Below are positions 1-7,630 of a stretch of DNA of 33,924 bases, one piece after another. Both the position numbers and the translations under genes were made by a program. This DNA comes from UMGS172 sp045546555 (GTDB taxonomy: Bacteria; Bacillota; Clostridia; Oscillospirales; Acutalibacteraceae). Numbering within the stretch: position 1 is the first letter of the stretch; each line of letters begins with the position of its first letter. The notes under the pieces are model-generated. The model had not been told where the DNA came from and did no database searches. It worked only from the letters and a program-made list of their open reading frames with translations. The DNA lies in contig JAZQCY010000023.1 in assembly GCA_045546555.1 (NCBI GenBank), positions 1 to 33,924 of the forward strand, in the 5' to 3' direction.

Positions 1-2
1 AC

Positions 3-488
3 ACCTCGACCGTAACGGTGGCTGTTTTGCCCGAGGCCGAGGATGTTGAGATCGAGATAAACCCTGCCGATCTGCAGATAGATACCTACCGTGCAGGCGG
101 CGCAGGCGGTCAGCACGTCAACAAGACCGAGTCGGCCATACGCATAACCCATCTGCCTACGGGTCTTGTGGTCGAATGTCAGGACGAGCGAAGCCAGTAC
201 AAAAACAAGGATAAGGCTATGAAGGTTCTGCGTTCACGTCTTTACGAGCAGATGATGGCCGAGCAGAACGAGGCCATTGCAGGTGAACGCCGTGCGCAGG
301 TCGGAACGGGTGACCGCTCCGAGCGTATCAGAACCTACAATTTCCCCCAAGGCAGAATGACCGACCACAGAATTGGACTTACGCTTTATAAATTGGATCA
401 GATTATGAACGGCGATATCGACGAGATAGTCGATGCGCTGATAACCCACTACCGCACCGAGATGCTGAAATCTCAAGAAGAAAACTAA
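3..488 (+). CDS. prfA: Peptide chain release factor 1, C-terminal part (5' end outside window)
   Basis: This is the C-terminal part of bacterial release factor 1, which recognises UAA/UAG stop codons in the ribosome and triggers hydrolysis of peptidyl-tRNA. The reading frame is open from the window edge and begins inside the well-known stretch TSTVTVAVLPE, so the GTG at 18 is internal, not a start. The catalytic GGQ loop is plain (RAGGAGGQHVNKTESA), followed by the conserved ERSQYKNKDKAM segment and the C-terminal RTYNFPQGRMTDHRIGLT block. The VAVLPE and THLPTGL wording favours RF1 over RF2. It ends 25 bases before a Sua5-type gene, an arrangement common in Firmicutes, and is probably the first visible gene of a five-gene run to 4092. 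Nothing looks broken; it is truncated only by the window edge. Confidence 0.97.
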   Translation, partial: TSTVTVAVLPEAEDVEIEINPADLQIDTYRAGGAGGQHVNKTESAIRITHLPTGLVVECQDERSQYKNKDKAMKVLRSRLYEQMMAEQNEAIAGERRAQVGTGDRSERIRTYNFPQGRMTDHRIGLTLYKLDQIMNGDIDEIVDALITHYRTEMLKSQEEN

Positions 489-513
489 AGGTATTTTACG
501 AAAGGAAAGGCTT

Positions 514-1545
514 ATGCAGACCGAAAGACTTACGGTTTTTGATGTAAAAAAAGATAAAGCGGCACTGCTCAGGGCCGCCGAAATACTGCAAAACGGCGGG
601 CTTGTCGGCATCCCCACCGAAACGGTCTACGGTCTTGCCGCCAACACCTTTGACGAAAAGGCGGTTGCCGATATCTTTGCCGCAAAGGGCCGCCCGCAGG
701 ATAATCCGTTGATCGTCCATGTCTCAGATATGGAAATGGTTGAAGCTTTGGTGTCCGAGCTACCCGAAAAAGCCAGACTTTGTGCCGAAAAATTTTGGCC
801 GGGCCCTTTTACAATGGTTCTGCCGAGAGGCGAAAAGGTGCCAAAATCGGTCAGTGCAGGGCTTGATACCGTGGCGGTCAGAATGCCGTCCAACCCCGTT
901 GCACACGAGCTTATCAAGGCCTCGGGTCTGCCGTTGGCGGCACCCTCGGCCAATCTTTCAGGCTCGCCAAGCCCCACCACCGCAGAGCACGTTTTGTTCG
1001 ATCTTGACGGCAGAATAGATGCCGTCATCGTGTCGGATAAATGCGATGTTGGACTTGAATCCACCGTCATTTCACTTTGCTGTGAACCGCCCCGATTGCT
1101 CCGACCGGGCGGAGTAACCCTTGAACAGCTTAAAGACGTTTTGCCCGACATCGTGGTGGATAAGGCTGTTTTGGCTCAACCCGAAAAGGGCAAGCCCGTG
1201 GCATCTCCCGGTATGAAATACAAGCATTACTCGCCCAAGGCACGTGTCATTATGCTTGACGGCGATTTTGAAGATTTCAAAAAATATGTTGAAGCTAATG
1301 CTGAGGACGGAACCTTTGCCCTTGTTTATGACGGTGAGGAGCATGAGCTTTCGGTGCCCTGCGTGTCGTTCGGCCATAAGGGTGACGAAGCCGAGCAGGC
1401 CGCCGTGCTGTTTGATGCCTTGCGTGAGCTTGACAATCTCGGTTGTAAGGTCTGCTTTGCCAGAGTACCTAAAAAGAGTGGTGTTGGACTTGCGGTGTAT
1501 AACCGCCTTATCCGTGCCGCCGCATTTGAGGTGATATCCTTATGA
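514..1545 (+). CDS. sua5: L-threonylcarbamoyladenylate synthase (Sua5/YwlC type)
   Basis: This enzyme makes threonylcarbamoyl-AMP from threonine, bicarbonate and ATP, the first step of the universal t6A37 modification of ANN-decoding tRNAs. The protein has 343 residues. The N-terminal YrdC-like domain (about residues 10-200) shows the nucleotide-pocket signatures GGLVGIPTETVYGL and KGRPQDNPLIVHV, plus the APSANLSGSPSPT block. The remainder, after a GMKYKHYSP linker, matches the extra Sua5 domain absent from the short TsaC form. An AAGGAAAGG ribosome site precedes the ATG. It follows prfA closely, and its stop overlaps the coaE start (ATGA), so translation is probably coupled. Family assignment is firm; only the choice among the names sua5, tsaC and ywlC is a matter of convention. 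Confidence 0.95.
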   Translation: MQTERLTVFDVKKDKAALLRAAEILQNGGLVGIPTETVYGLAANTFDEKAVADIFAAKGRPQDNPLIVHVSDMEMVEALVSELPEKARLCAEKFWPGPFTMVLPRGEKVPKSVSAGLDTVAVRMPSNPVAHELIKASGLPLAAPSANLSGSPSPTTAEHVLFDLDGRIDAVIVSDKCDVGLESTVISLCCEPPRLLRPGGVTLEQLKDVLPDIVVDKAVLAQPEKGKPVASPGMKYKHYSPKARVIMLDGDFEDFKKYVEANAEDGTFALVYDGEEHELSVPCVSFGHKGDEAEQAAVLFDALRELDNLGCKVCFARVPKKSGVGLAVYNRLIRAAAFEVISL

Positions 1546-2132
1546 AGATAATAGGCTTAACCGGCCCCACGGGTAGCGGCAAATCGACCGTTGCGGCATT
1601 CCTTGAGGAGCAGGGCTTTGCGGTCATTGATTGCGACCTTGTGGCACGTGAGGTGGTCGAAAAGGGCAGTCCGTTGCTTGAAATATTGTCCGAAGCCTTT
1701 GGCGATGAGGTGCTGCTTTCAAACGGCACCTTAAACCGCAAGGAGCTTGCCAAAAGGGCGTTTTGTGATGAGGAATCAACCGAGCTGCTTAATTCAATTA
1801 TGCTGCCGTTTATTGCCGAGCGCATAAACGAGCAGTTGGCTTTGTACGCTGATGACGGTATTGAGGCTGTTGTGCTGGATGCACCGACTCTTTTTGAAAG
1901 CGGTCTCGATTCAAAATGTGATGCTGTGATTGCCGTTTTGTGCGACAGAGAAACACGTAAACAGCGCATAATAAAGCGTGACGGTCTTACTGAGTCCCAG
2001 GCCGAAACAAGGCTTATGGCATCCAAGCCCGATTCATTCTATAAAGACCGTACACGGCATATAGTTTTTGGTGACGGTACAGTAGAAAAAACGCAAATTA
2101 CCGTTAAAAAAATCATCGGAGAAATTTTGTAA
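1542..2132 (+). CDS. coaE: Dephospho-CoA kinase
   Basis: CoaE phosphorylates the 3'-hydroxyl of the ribose of dephospho-CoA, the last step of coenzyme A synthesis, in the cytoplasm. At 196 residues it has the usual length for the family. The P-loop GPTGSGKST lies at about residues 8-16, followed by the characteristic DCDLVAREVVEKGSPLL segment that contacts the acceptor substrate. The lid and base-contact region near LFESGLDSKCDAVIAV and the arginine-containing KRDGLTESQAETR block are also present. The start ATG overlaps the upstream stop by four bases (ATGA), and its own stop overlaps the next start (TAATG), so it sits inside a translationally coupled operon. No anomalies are seen. Confidence 0.96.
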   Translation: MKIIGLTGPTGSGKSTVAAFLEEQGFAVIDCDLVAREVVEKGSPLLEILSEAFGDEVLLSNGTLNRKELAKRAFCDEESTELLNSIMLPFIAERINEQLALYADDGIEAVVLDAPTLFESGLDSKCDAVIAVLCDRETRKQRIIKRDGLTESQAETRLMASKPDSFYKDRTRHIVFGDGTVEKTQITVKKIIGEIL

Positions 2133-2683
2133 TGAAATTAGTGCGAAGCATTGCAAGAAAAATATTTTGCATCGCCATTGTAGCTATAATTTGCTTTATA
2201 GGGTACAATATATATTTGAAAACCAACTATAAAACCGAGTTCGATGGCTTGGTGAAACGCTACAGTGACGAGTACAGTGTGGACGAGGCGTTGGTTTTCG
2301 CTATCATTAAATGCGAAAGCAGCTTTAATAAAGAGGCAACCTCTGCCGCAGGTGCAAAGGGTCTTATGCAGCTGACCGAGGAGACCTTTTATGATGTTCG
2401 CAAAATGGTTGGTGACGGTGAAGAATACACCTTTGAGGCCCATTGGAACGATGCCGACACCAATATAAAATACGGCACAAGGTACGTTTCCTATCTTTTC
2501 GACCTGTTTGACGGTGATAAGATAGCCGCTCTTGCCTCCTACAATGCAGGTATGGGTCACGTTAAAAAATGGCAAGGCTCTGACGGGAAACTTCAAATTT
2601 CGGAGATACAGTTTCCCGAAACCCGTGACTACGTTGAAAAGGTGCTCAAAGCAGAAGAATATTATACTAAACTTTATTCATAA
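2132..2683 (+). CDS. Membrane-anchored lytic transglycosylase (SLT family)
   Basis: This is a 183-residue peptidoglycan lytic transglycosylase. It begins with a basic stretch and one hydrophobic segment (about residues 11-29), so it is probably tethered outside the membrane by an uncleaved anchor. The soluble lytic transglycosylase domain follows: ALVFAIIKCESSFN carries the likely catalytic glutamate E62, then SAAGAKGLMQLTEETF, and later ALASYNAGMGHVKKW, the third family motif. Such enzymes cleave the MurNAc-GlcNAc bond to give 1,6-anhydro products and serve in wall remodelling or assembly of wall-spanning structures. The start overlaps the coaE stop as TAATG and the next gene follows 14 bases later, so it belongs to the same operon. 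A coaE-slt adjacency is common in Clostridia. Confidence 0.93.
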   Translation: MKLVRSIARKIFCIAIVAIICFIGYNIYLKTNYKTEFDGLVKRYSDEYSVDEALVFAIIKCESSFNKEATSAAGAKGLMQLTEETFYDVRKMVGDGEEYTFEAHWNDADTNIKYGTRYVSYLFDLFDGDKIAALASYNAGMGHVKKWQGSDGKLQISEIQFPETRDYVEKVLKAEEYYTKLYS

Positions 2684-2697
2684 AAAGGAGAATTTTT

Positions 2698-4092
2698 ATG
2701 TCTGATATCGTAAAGGAACTTAAAGAAAAGCTTTGTTACCAAAAGACCAACGGTTTAAAGCTTGACAACGTTGATTTTAACGCCGTTGACGAGTTCAACA
2801 AGGGCTATGCCGAGTTTTTGGGCTATTCCAAGACCGAGCGTCTGAGTGTTAAAAAGACTATCGAGATAGCAACTGCCGCAGGCTTTGTGGAGTTCCGGCC
2901 CGACAAGAAATATTCTGCGGGCGATAAGGTCTACGTTAACAACCGCGGCAAGTCGCTTGCTTTGGCCGTTATCGGCACCGAGCCTGTTGAAAACGGTGTC
3001 CGTATTGCCGCCGCACATATCGACTCACCCCGACTTGACTTAAAGCCCAATCCGCTTTATGAAGAAGCAGAGCTGGCACTTTTCAAAACCCATTATTACG
3101 GCGGTATCAAGAAATATCAGTGGACCACCGTACCGCTTGCACTTCACGGTGTGTTCTGCAAAAAGGACGGCACCACGGTTGAGGTGTCCATCGGTGAAAA
3201 CGAGGATGAGCCCTGCTTTGTTGTGACCGACCTTCTGCCGCATCTCGCACAGGATCAGTACAAGCGTACCCCGGGTGAGCTTATCAGAGGTGAGGAGCTG
3301 AACATTCTTATCGGAAGCCGTCCCTTTAAGGATGATGAGTCAAGCGAGCTTGTAAAGCTTAATATCCTCAACATTTTGTTTGAAAAATACGGTATCACCG
3401 AGGAGGATTTCCTCTCGGCCGAGCTGGAGTGTGTGCCTGCAGGCAAGCCCCGTGACATCGGTTTTGACCGTTCGCTTATGGGCGCTTACGGACATGATGA
3501 CCGTGTTTGCGCATATCCGTGCATTATGGCGGCGGTCGATACTGCGGCTCCCAAGCACACCGTTGTAACGGTGCTGGCCGATAAGGAGGAAACCGGCTCG
3601 GAGGGCAACACCGGTATGCAGTCGACCTTCCTTGAGTTCTTTATAGACGATCTTGCCGCAATGCAGGGCGGAAAGGGAAGCCGTGCGCTTCGCAATTCCA
3701 AGTGTCTGTCGGCCGACGTCAATGCCGCATTTGACCCCACCTTCCCCGATGTTATGGAAAGAAGAAACGCCGCATTTGTCAACTACGGCGCAGTCATCAC
3801 CAAGTACACCGGCTCACGTGGCAAGGGCGGCACCTCGGATGCTTCGGCCGAGTTTGTCGGTTGGATCAGAAGGATCCTTGACGAGAACAACGTAGTTTGG
3901 CAGACGGGTGAGCTTGGCAAGGTGGACCTCGGCGGCGGTGGAACTGTTGCAATGTATATTGCCAACCTCGGCGTCGACGTTGTTGACCTCGGTGTGCCCG
4001 TGCTTTCAATGCACGCACCGTTTGAGGTTGTCTCCAAGTTTGACGTTTATATGACCTACAAGGCAGTCAAAGCATTGTTTGACGCTGATTAA
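2698..4092 (+). CDS. M18 family aminopeptidase
   Basis: This 464-residue cytoplasmic metallo-aminopeptidase of family M18 (aspartyl aminopeptidase type) removes N-terminal, often acidic, residues from peptides. Metal-ligand and catalytic signatures of the family are visible: AAHIDSPRLDLKP with the HxD motif, LADKEETGSEGNTGMQS with the EE pair, and a C-terminal SMHAPFEVVSKFD carrying the last histidine ligand. Length agrees with the family (about 430-480 residues). A strong AAAAGGAG ribosome site precedes the ATG. It is the last gene of the housekeeping run, and a clear hairpin terminator follows six bases after the stop. Substrate preference cannot be read from the sequence. Confidence 0.95.
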   Translation: MSDIVKELKEKLCYQKTNGLKLDNVDFNAVDEFNKGYAEFLGYSKTERLSVKKTIEIATAAGFVEFRPDKKYSAGDKVYVNNRGKSLALAVIGTEPVENGVRIAAAHIDSPRLDLKPNPLYEEAELALFKTHYYGGIKKYQWTTVPLALHGVFCKKDGTTVEVSIGENEDEPCFVVTDLLPHLAQDQYKRTPGELIRGEELNILIGSRPFKDDESSELVKLNILNILFEKYGITEEDFLSAELECVPAGKPRDIGFDRSLMGAYGHDDRVCAYPCIMAAVDTAAPKHTVVTVLADKEETGSEGNTGMQSTFLEFFIDDLAAMQGGKGSRALRNSKCLSADVNAAFDPTFPDVMERRNAAFVNYGAVITKYTGSRGKGGTSDASAEFVGWIRRILDENNVVWQTGELGKVDLGGGGTVAMYIANLGVDVVDLGVPVLSMHAPFEVVSKFDVYMTYKAVKALFDAD

Positions 4093-4097
4093 AAGAG

Positions 4098-4130
4098 AAT
4101 GGCTTGGATGAAGAATCCAAGCCATTTTGT
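4098..4130 (+). terminator. Rho-independent terminator after the M18 aminopeptidase gene
   Basis: A perfect 12-base-pair stem (AATGGCTTGGAT at 4098-4109 with ATCCAAGCCATT at 4115-4126) encloses a five-base loop. It is followed by a short T-containing tail. It closes the prfA-to-M18 transcription unit. Confidence 0.9.
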
Positions 4131-4209
4131 TGTGTTATATGATATTTATAAATCGTGGGCAGTTTTATACTTCAAGTCAAACAATTTAGCGTGTTAGCAC
4201 AAGAAATTG

Positions 4210-4238
4210 TTGACATGTAAACATTTAGCGGTTACAAT
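4210..4238 (+). promoter_or_regulatory. Sigma-A-type promoter for fruK-ptsI
   Basis: A consensus -35 TTGACA (4210-4215) is spaced exactly 17 bases from TACAAT (4233-4238). The GTG start of fruK lies 38 bases downstream. The spacer contains an ATTTAGC word also found 40 bases upstream, but no convincing operator was recognised. Confidence 0.8.
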
Positions 4239-4276
4239 GAAAACAGAGAAGTGTTTTTGAAAGCAGAGGTGAGGTC

Positions 4277-5167
4277 GTGTTTTATACCGTTACGTTTAAT
4301 CCTGCGATCGATTATGTTATGCGGCTCGACCGTCTGCAGTTGGGTCAGACCAACCGCAGCACCCTTGAGGAGCTTCAACCCGGTGGTAAGGGTATCAATG
4401 TGTCGTACGTGTTGGCACAGCTGGATGTGCCTTCGGTTGCATTGGGCTTTGTTGCGGGCTTTACGGGTGACGAGCTGCAGAGGGCGGTTTCAAATAGCGG
4501 CATAAATGCCGATTTTATCAAATTGCAAAGAGGAAACACCCGCATAAACGTCAAAATTAAGGGCGATACTGAAACCGAGATAAATGCCTCAGGTCCTGAA
4601 ATACAAGCCGCCGATATTGAAAAGCTGTTTGAAAAATTGGACGGTCTTTGTGAGGGAGACACGCTGATCCTTTCGGGAAGCGTGCCGCCATCGGTGCCCG
4701 AAAATATATACGAAACGATAATGCAACGGCTTCAAGGCAAGGGTGTTCGGTTTGTGGTAGATGCATCGAGGAATATTCTTCTCAACTCCTTGAAATACCG
4801 TCCGTTTTTGATCAAGCCAAACCTTGCCGAGCTGCAGGAGACGGTCGGACGTCTGCTTGAAACGCAGGCTGACATATCAAAAGCGGCACATCAATTGCAG
4901 GCCTTGGGCGTCGAAAACGTGCTTGTGTCACTTGGTGAAAAGGGTGCATTTTTGCTTGATGCAAACGGAACAGAGCATTTTGCTCCTGCCATAACGATAA
5001 CACCCGTAAACACGGTTGGGGCAGGGGATTCAATGGTTGCAGGCTTTTTGGCAGGCGTGGACTACGGTTATGAAACGGCATTGCGGCTTTCAATTGCCGC
5101 AGGCAGTGCAACCGCCGCCTCAAGCGGTCTTGCAACCAAAGAGGAAATATTGGAGCTTTTAAAATAA
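4277..5167 (+). CDS. fruK: 1-phosphofructokinase (PfkB family; FruK/LacC type)
   Basis: The product is a 296-residue PfkB-family sugar-phosphate kinase. It most resembles 1-phosphofructokinase, which turns fructose-1-phosphate into fructose-1,6-bisphosphate, with tagatose-6-phosphate kinase as the alternative. The N-terminus FYTVTFNPAIDYVMRLD, the PfkB signature GGKGINVSYVLAQLD and the C-terminal NTVGAGDSMVAGF, with catalytic base D251, are intact. The start is a GTG at 4277, supported by a GAGGTGAGG ribosome site just upstream and by the frame beginning with the typical FYTVT sequence. Fourteen bases separate it from ptsI, so the two form an operon that links PTS sugar uptake to glycolysis. 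No fructose permease (EII) or HPr gene lies next to it in this window. Confidence 0.9.
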   Translation: MFYTVTFNPAIDYVMRLDRLQLGQTNRSTLEELQPGGKGINVSYVLAQLDVPSVALGFVAGFTGDELQRAVSNSGINADFIKLQRGNTRINVKIKGDTETEINASGPEIQAADIEKLFEKLDGLCEGDTLILSGSVPPSVPENIYETIMQRLQGKGVRFVVDASRNILLNSLKYRPFLIKPNLAELQETVGRLLETQADISKAAHQLQALGVENVLVSLGEKGAFLLDANGTEHFAPAITITPVNTVGAGDSMVAGFLAGVDYGYETALRLSIAAGSATAASSGLATKEEILELLK

Positions 5168-5181
5168 GTAGGAGGGAAGTC

Positions 5182-6873
5182 ATGCTCAAGGGAATCGGAG
5201 TATCAAACGGAATCGTTGTTGGAAAAGTTATGAAATTTGTTGAACGACCGCTTGCTTACAGTGAGCAATCGGCCGTGTCTGTTGATGCCGAAAGAAGCCG
5301 CTTTGTCAATGCCGTCAGCACGTTTTGTCAGCGTGTCAGCGCTCTTGCGGGAACCATGGATTCCACCGCCGCCGACGGTCAGATACTTCGAGGCTATCTT
5401 GCCATGGTGAACGACCCTTACCTTGCCGAAACCGTTGCTAAAATGCTTGATAGCGGCGCATCGGCAGAAAATGCCATAGCTACCGCATGCGATGGTTTTA
5501 TAAAACTGTTTACCGACTCGGCCGATGAGCTTGTGCGCCACCGTGCCGCCGATATCGAAGATATAAAGCGTCAGATGCTCGAGATTCTGTTGGGTGTTGA
5601 GTATACCGATTTAAAGAAACTACCCAAGAACACCGTGCTTGTCACACGTGAGCTTACTCCGTCTATGACGGTTGGGCTTGATAGGTCGGGTGTTGTCGGA
5701 ATAATCGCCGAAAAGGGTGGCAGAACCTCCCATTCGGCCATAATTTCTCGTTCACTTGGTTTGCCCACCGTTTTGGGTGTCCGTGATGCACTCGAAAAGC
5801 TGTCGGATGGCGAATCGGTCGTGCTTGACGGTGAATCGGGTGAGGTGTTCAAGTCATCCGAATCGGGTGCCGAGCGTTTGCTTGAAAAGAAGAAAACCAA
5901 CCATCAAAATCAAGAGGAAATGTATGCGGCATTTTTCGGTAAAAGTACCGCAACGGCCGACGGCGTTAAGGTCAGCTTGCTGAGCAATATCGACTCTCCA
6001 CGTGACATCGAGGCCGTGCTTTACAACGATGCCGAGGGTATCGGCCTTTTCAGAACCGAGGGCTTCTTCCTTGACCGAGGTGTTCTTCCGTCTGAGGACG
6101 AGCAGACCAAGGCCTACCGTGCCGTTGCCGAGGCCCTGAAGGGCCGCAAGGTGGTCATCCGCACTTTGGATGTCGGCGGTGACAAAAACATCCCGACCCT
6201 AAAGCTCGAAAACGAGGACAACCCGTTTTTGGGACTGCGTGCCATCCGTCATTCAATCAAAAATCAAGGCCTTTTCAGAACACAGCTCCGTGCAATTTTG
6301 CGTGCGTCGGCCTACGGTAACATCAGCCTTATGATTCCGCTTGTCACCCGTGCCGACGAGGTCATTTATGTAAAAGGCCTGCTCAAACGCCTGAAGGCCG
6401 AGCTTGATTCGGAGGGCATACCGTACAACAAGGATATCAAGGTCGGTGTTATGATCGAAACGCCTGCGGCGGTGGCCATTGCCGATATTTTGGCCCGACA
6501 TGCCGACTTTTTCAGCATCGGAACCAATGACCTTATCGGCTACACCATGGCGGTCGACCGTGGCAACCCCAACGTCAGCTATCTGTATTCGGCTTACGAG
6601 CCGGCGGTGCTGAGGATGATTTCATCTATCATAAAAATCGCAAAGGAAAACAAAATCGAATGTTCGATGTGTGGCGAGGTTGCCGCTGATGAACGGTTTT
6701 TGCCGTTGCTTTTATCGTTCGGGTTAAGAGAATTCAGCGTAAACCCTCAAAGCGTCATCAATCTGCGAGCTAAGCTGTCAACGCTCACCATGCCGACCTG
6801 CGACCGCATAACCGAGGAGGTCTTGAGGCAGGAAAGGGCAAGAAAGGTCGAGCATATACTTGCCGAGGGATAA
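5182..6873 (+). CDS. ptsI: Phosphoenolpyruvate-protein phosphotransferase (PTS enzyme I)
   Basis: Enzyme I takes phosphate from phosphoenolpyruvate and passes it to HPr, starting the PTS sugar-uptake cascade in the cytoplasm. The protein has 563 residues, close to the usual 570. The phosphorylated histidine H184 sits in GGRTSHSAIISRSLGLPTVLG. The PEP-binding barrel follows, with GIGLFRTEGFF, VVIRTLDVGGDKNIP, NPFLGLRAIR and FFSIGTNDLIGYTMAVDRGN, and the active-site cysteine C497 is in ECSMCGEVAAD. The ribosome site is AGGAGGG. It is the second gene after fruK. HPr is not adjacent, whereas ptsH-ptsI pairing is the usual order in Firmicutes, so this is a rearranged PTS locus. No terminator is visible before the next promoter. 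Confidence 0.97.
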   Translation: MLKGIGVSNGIVVGKVMKFVERPLAYSEQSAVSVDAERSRFVNAVSTFCQRVSALAGTMDSTAADGQILRGYLAMVNDPYLAETVAKMLDSGASAENAIATACDGFIKLFTDSADELVRHRAADIEDIKRQMLEILLGVEYTDLKKLPKNTVLVTRELTPSMTVGLDRSGVVGIIAEKGGRTSHSAIISRSLGLPTVLGVRDALEKLSDGESVVLDGESGEVFKSSESGAERLLEKKKTNHQNQEEMYAAFFGKSTATADGVKVSLLSNIDSPRDIEAVLYNDAEGIGLFRTEGFFLDRGVLPSEDEQTKAYRAVAEALKGRKVVIRTLDVGGDKNIPTLKLENEDNPFLGLRAIRHSIKNQGLFRTQLRAILRASAYGNISLMIPLVTRADEVIYVKGLLKRLKAELDSEGIPYNKDIKVGVMIETPAAVAIADILARHADFFSIGTNDLIGYTMAVDRGNPNVSYLYSAYEPAVLRMISSIIKIAKENKIECSMCGEVAADERFLPLLLSFGLREFSVNPQSVINLRAKLSTLTMPTCDRITEEVLRQERARKVEHILAEG

Positions 6874-6896
6874 ATTGAGATAAAATGTCGGAAGAT

Positions 6897-6947
6897 GTTG
6901 ACAAATCAACCTTTTTGTGGTATACTACCGTTTGTTGACAAATCAAC
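6897..6947 (+). promoter_or_regulatory. MarR-gene promoter with two palindromic operators
   Basis: The promoter is TTGACA (6898-6903), a 17-base spacer, then TATACT (6921-6926). The word GTTGACAAATCAAC occurs twice, at 6897-6910 and 6934-6947, with centres 37 bases apart. It is a GTTGA-N4-TCAAC inverted repeat, extended to TTGTTGA/TCAACAA in the second copy. The first copy contains the whole -35 element and the second lies just past the -10. This placement is expected for autorepression by the MarR protein encoded at once downstream. Confidence 0.85.
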
Positions 6948-6966
6948 AAGTAATGGAGTGAATACT

Positions 6967-7422
6967 ATGGTTTCAAGATTTGAACGTTTTACCTATGCTA
7001 TTTCGGAGATAAACCGTTATTGGCATAAGATTGCCGCCGATGAGATGTCAAAGTACGGTCTTAAAGGTCCGTTTGCAATGTATCTCACGGTGCTATACCG
7101 CCATCCCGACGGTGTCACCTCGGTTCAGTTGGGTGAGCTTTGTGATAAAAACAAGGCCGATGTTTCACGTGCGGTTGCAACACTTGAGGAAAAGAACCTT
7201 ATTGTCCGTGAGGCCAATAACAACAGCCTTTACCGTGCCAAGATCCATCTGACTAAGGAGGGCAAGCATGCCGCCGAGCAGGTTCAAAATGCAGCCGCCC
7301 GTGCGGTTGAAATGGGCGGTGACGGTTTGACCGACGAGCGCAGAGAGATCTTCTATTCGGGACTTGAGCGCATTGCGGCCAATCTTAAAATCGTCAGCGA
7401 AAACGGTCTTAACAAAAAGTAA
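6967..7422 (+). CDS. MarR family transcriptional regulator
   Basis: This is a 151-residue winged-helix regulator of the MarR family, which normally binds DNA as a dimer at short palindromes and is released by small phenolic or other ligands. Visible features are the N-terminal dimerisation helix (FERFTYAISEINRYW), the central winged helix (TSVQLGELCDKNKADVSRAVATLEEKNLIVRE), and the wing followed by LTKEGKHAAEQV. The start is placed at ATG 6967, eight bases after GGAG at 6955-6958. A longer in-frame start at 6895 would overlap the promoter itself and is rejected. The two palindromes in the promoter are its probable operator. Ligand and other targets are unknown; the PTS genes upstream or the secreted protein downstream are candidates by position only. 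Confidence 0.92.
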   Translation: MVSRFERFTYAISEINRYWHKIAADEMSKYGLKGPFAMYLTVLYRHPDGVTSVQLGELCDKNKADVSRAVATLEEKNLIVREANNNSLYRAKIHLTKEGKHAAEQVQNAAARAVEMGGDGLTDERREIFYSGLERIAANLKIVSENGLNKK

Positions 7423-7439
7423 TATAAAATTTATATTTT

Positions 7440-7478
7440 ACTGCCTTGAGGGAAGAAAGCCTTAAGGCAGTCTTTTTG
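7440..7478 (+). terminator. Rho-independent terminator after the MarR gene
   Basis: CTGCCTTGAG pairs with CTTAAGGCAG (one G-T pair) around a short loop, followed by TCTTTTTGTT. Confidence 0.85.
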
Positions 7479-7555
7479 TTGCAAAACATTACATTTAAGA
7501 AGAAATTTTGTAAGAAAATTTGCAGGATATTACCCTTTTCTTGTAGAATGTTACC

Positions 7556-7584
7556 TTGTTTTGTAAGGAATATTGTTGTAATAT
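7556..7584 (+). promoter_or_regulatory. Possible promoter for the 923-residue secreted protein gene
   Basis: TTGTTT (7556-7561) and TAATAT (7579-7584) are separated by 17 bases in the AT-rich gap 7481-7630. The word TTTTGTAAG occurs at 7506-7514 and again at 7559-7567, 53 bases apart, and could be a regulator site. The -35 is weak, so this is tentative. Confidence 0.35.
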
Positions 7585-7630
7585 TATGTTAGGTAGTTAT
7601 CCTATTATCATTTTTTAGGAGGAAAATATT

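Noticed and set aside
4186..4230. ATTTAGC words upstream of fruK as part of the GCTAAAT hairpin family
   Set aside because: The two copies lack the regular 18-19 base spacing and the paired stems seen before the GH2 gene. Chance occurrence in AT-rich DNA is likely.
6895..6966. Longer start for the MarR gene at 6895
   Set aside because: It would place the start codon on top of the -35 element and operator. GGAG precedes 6967 at good spacing.
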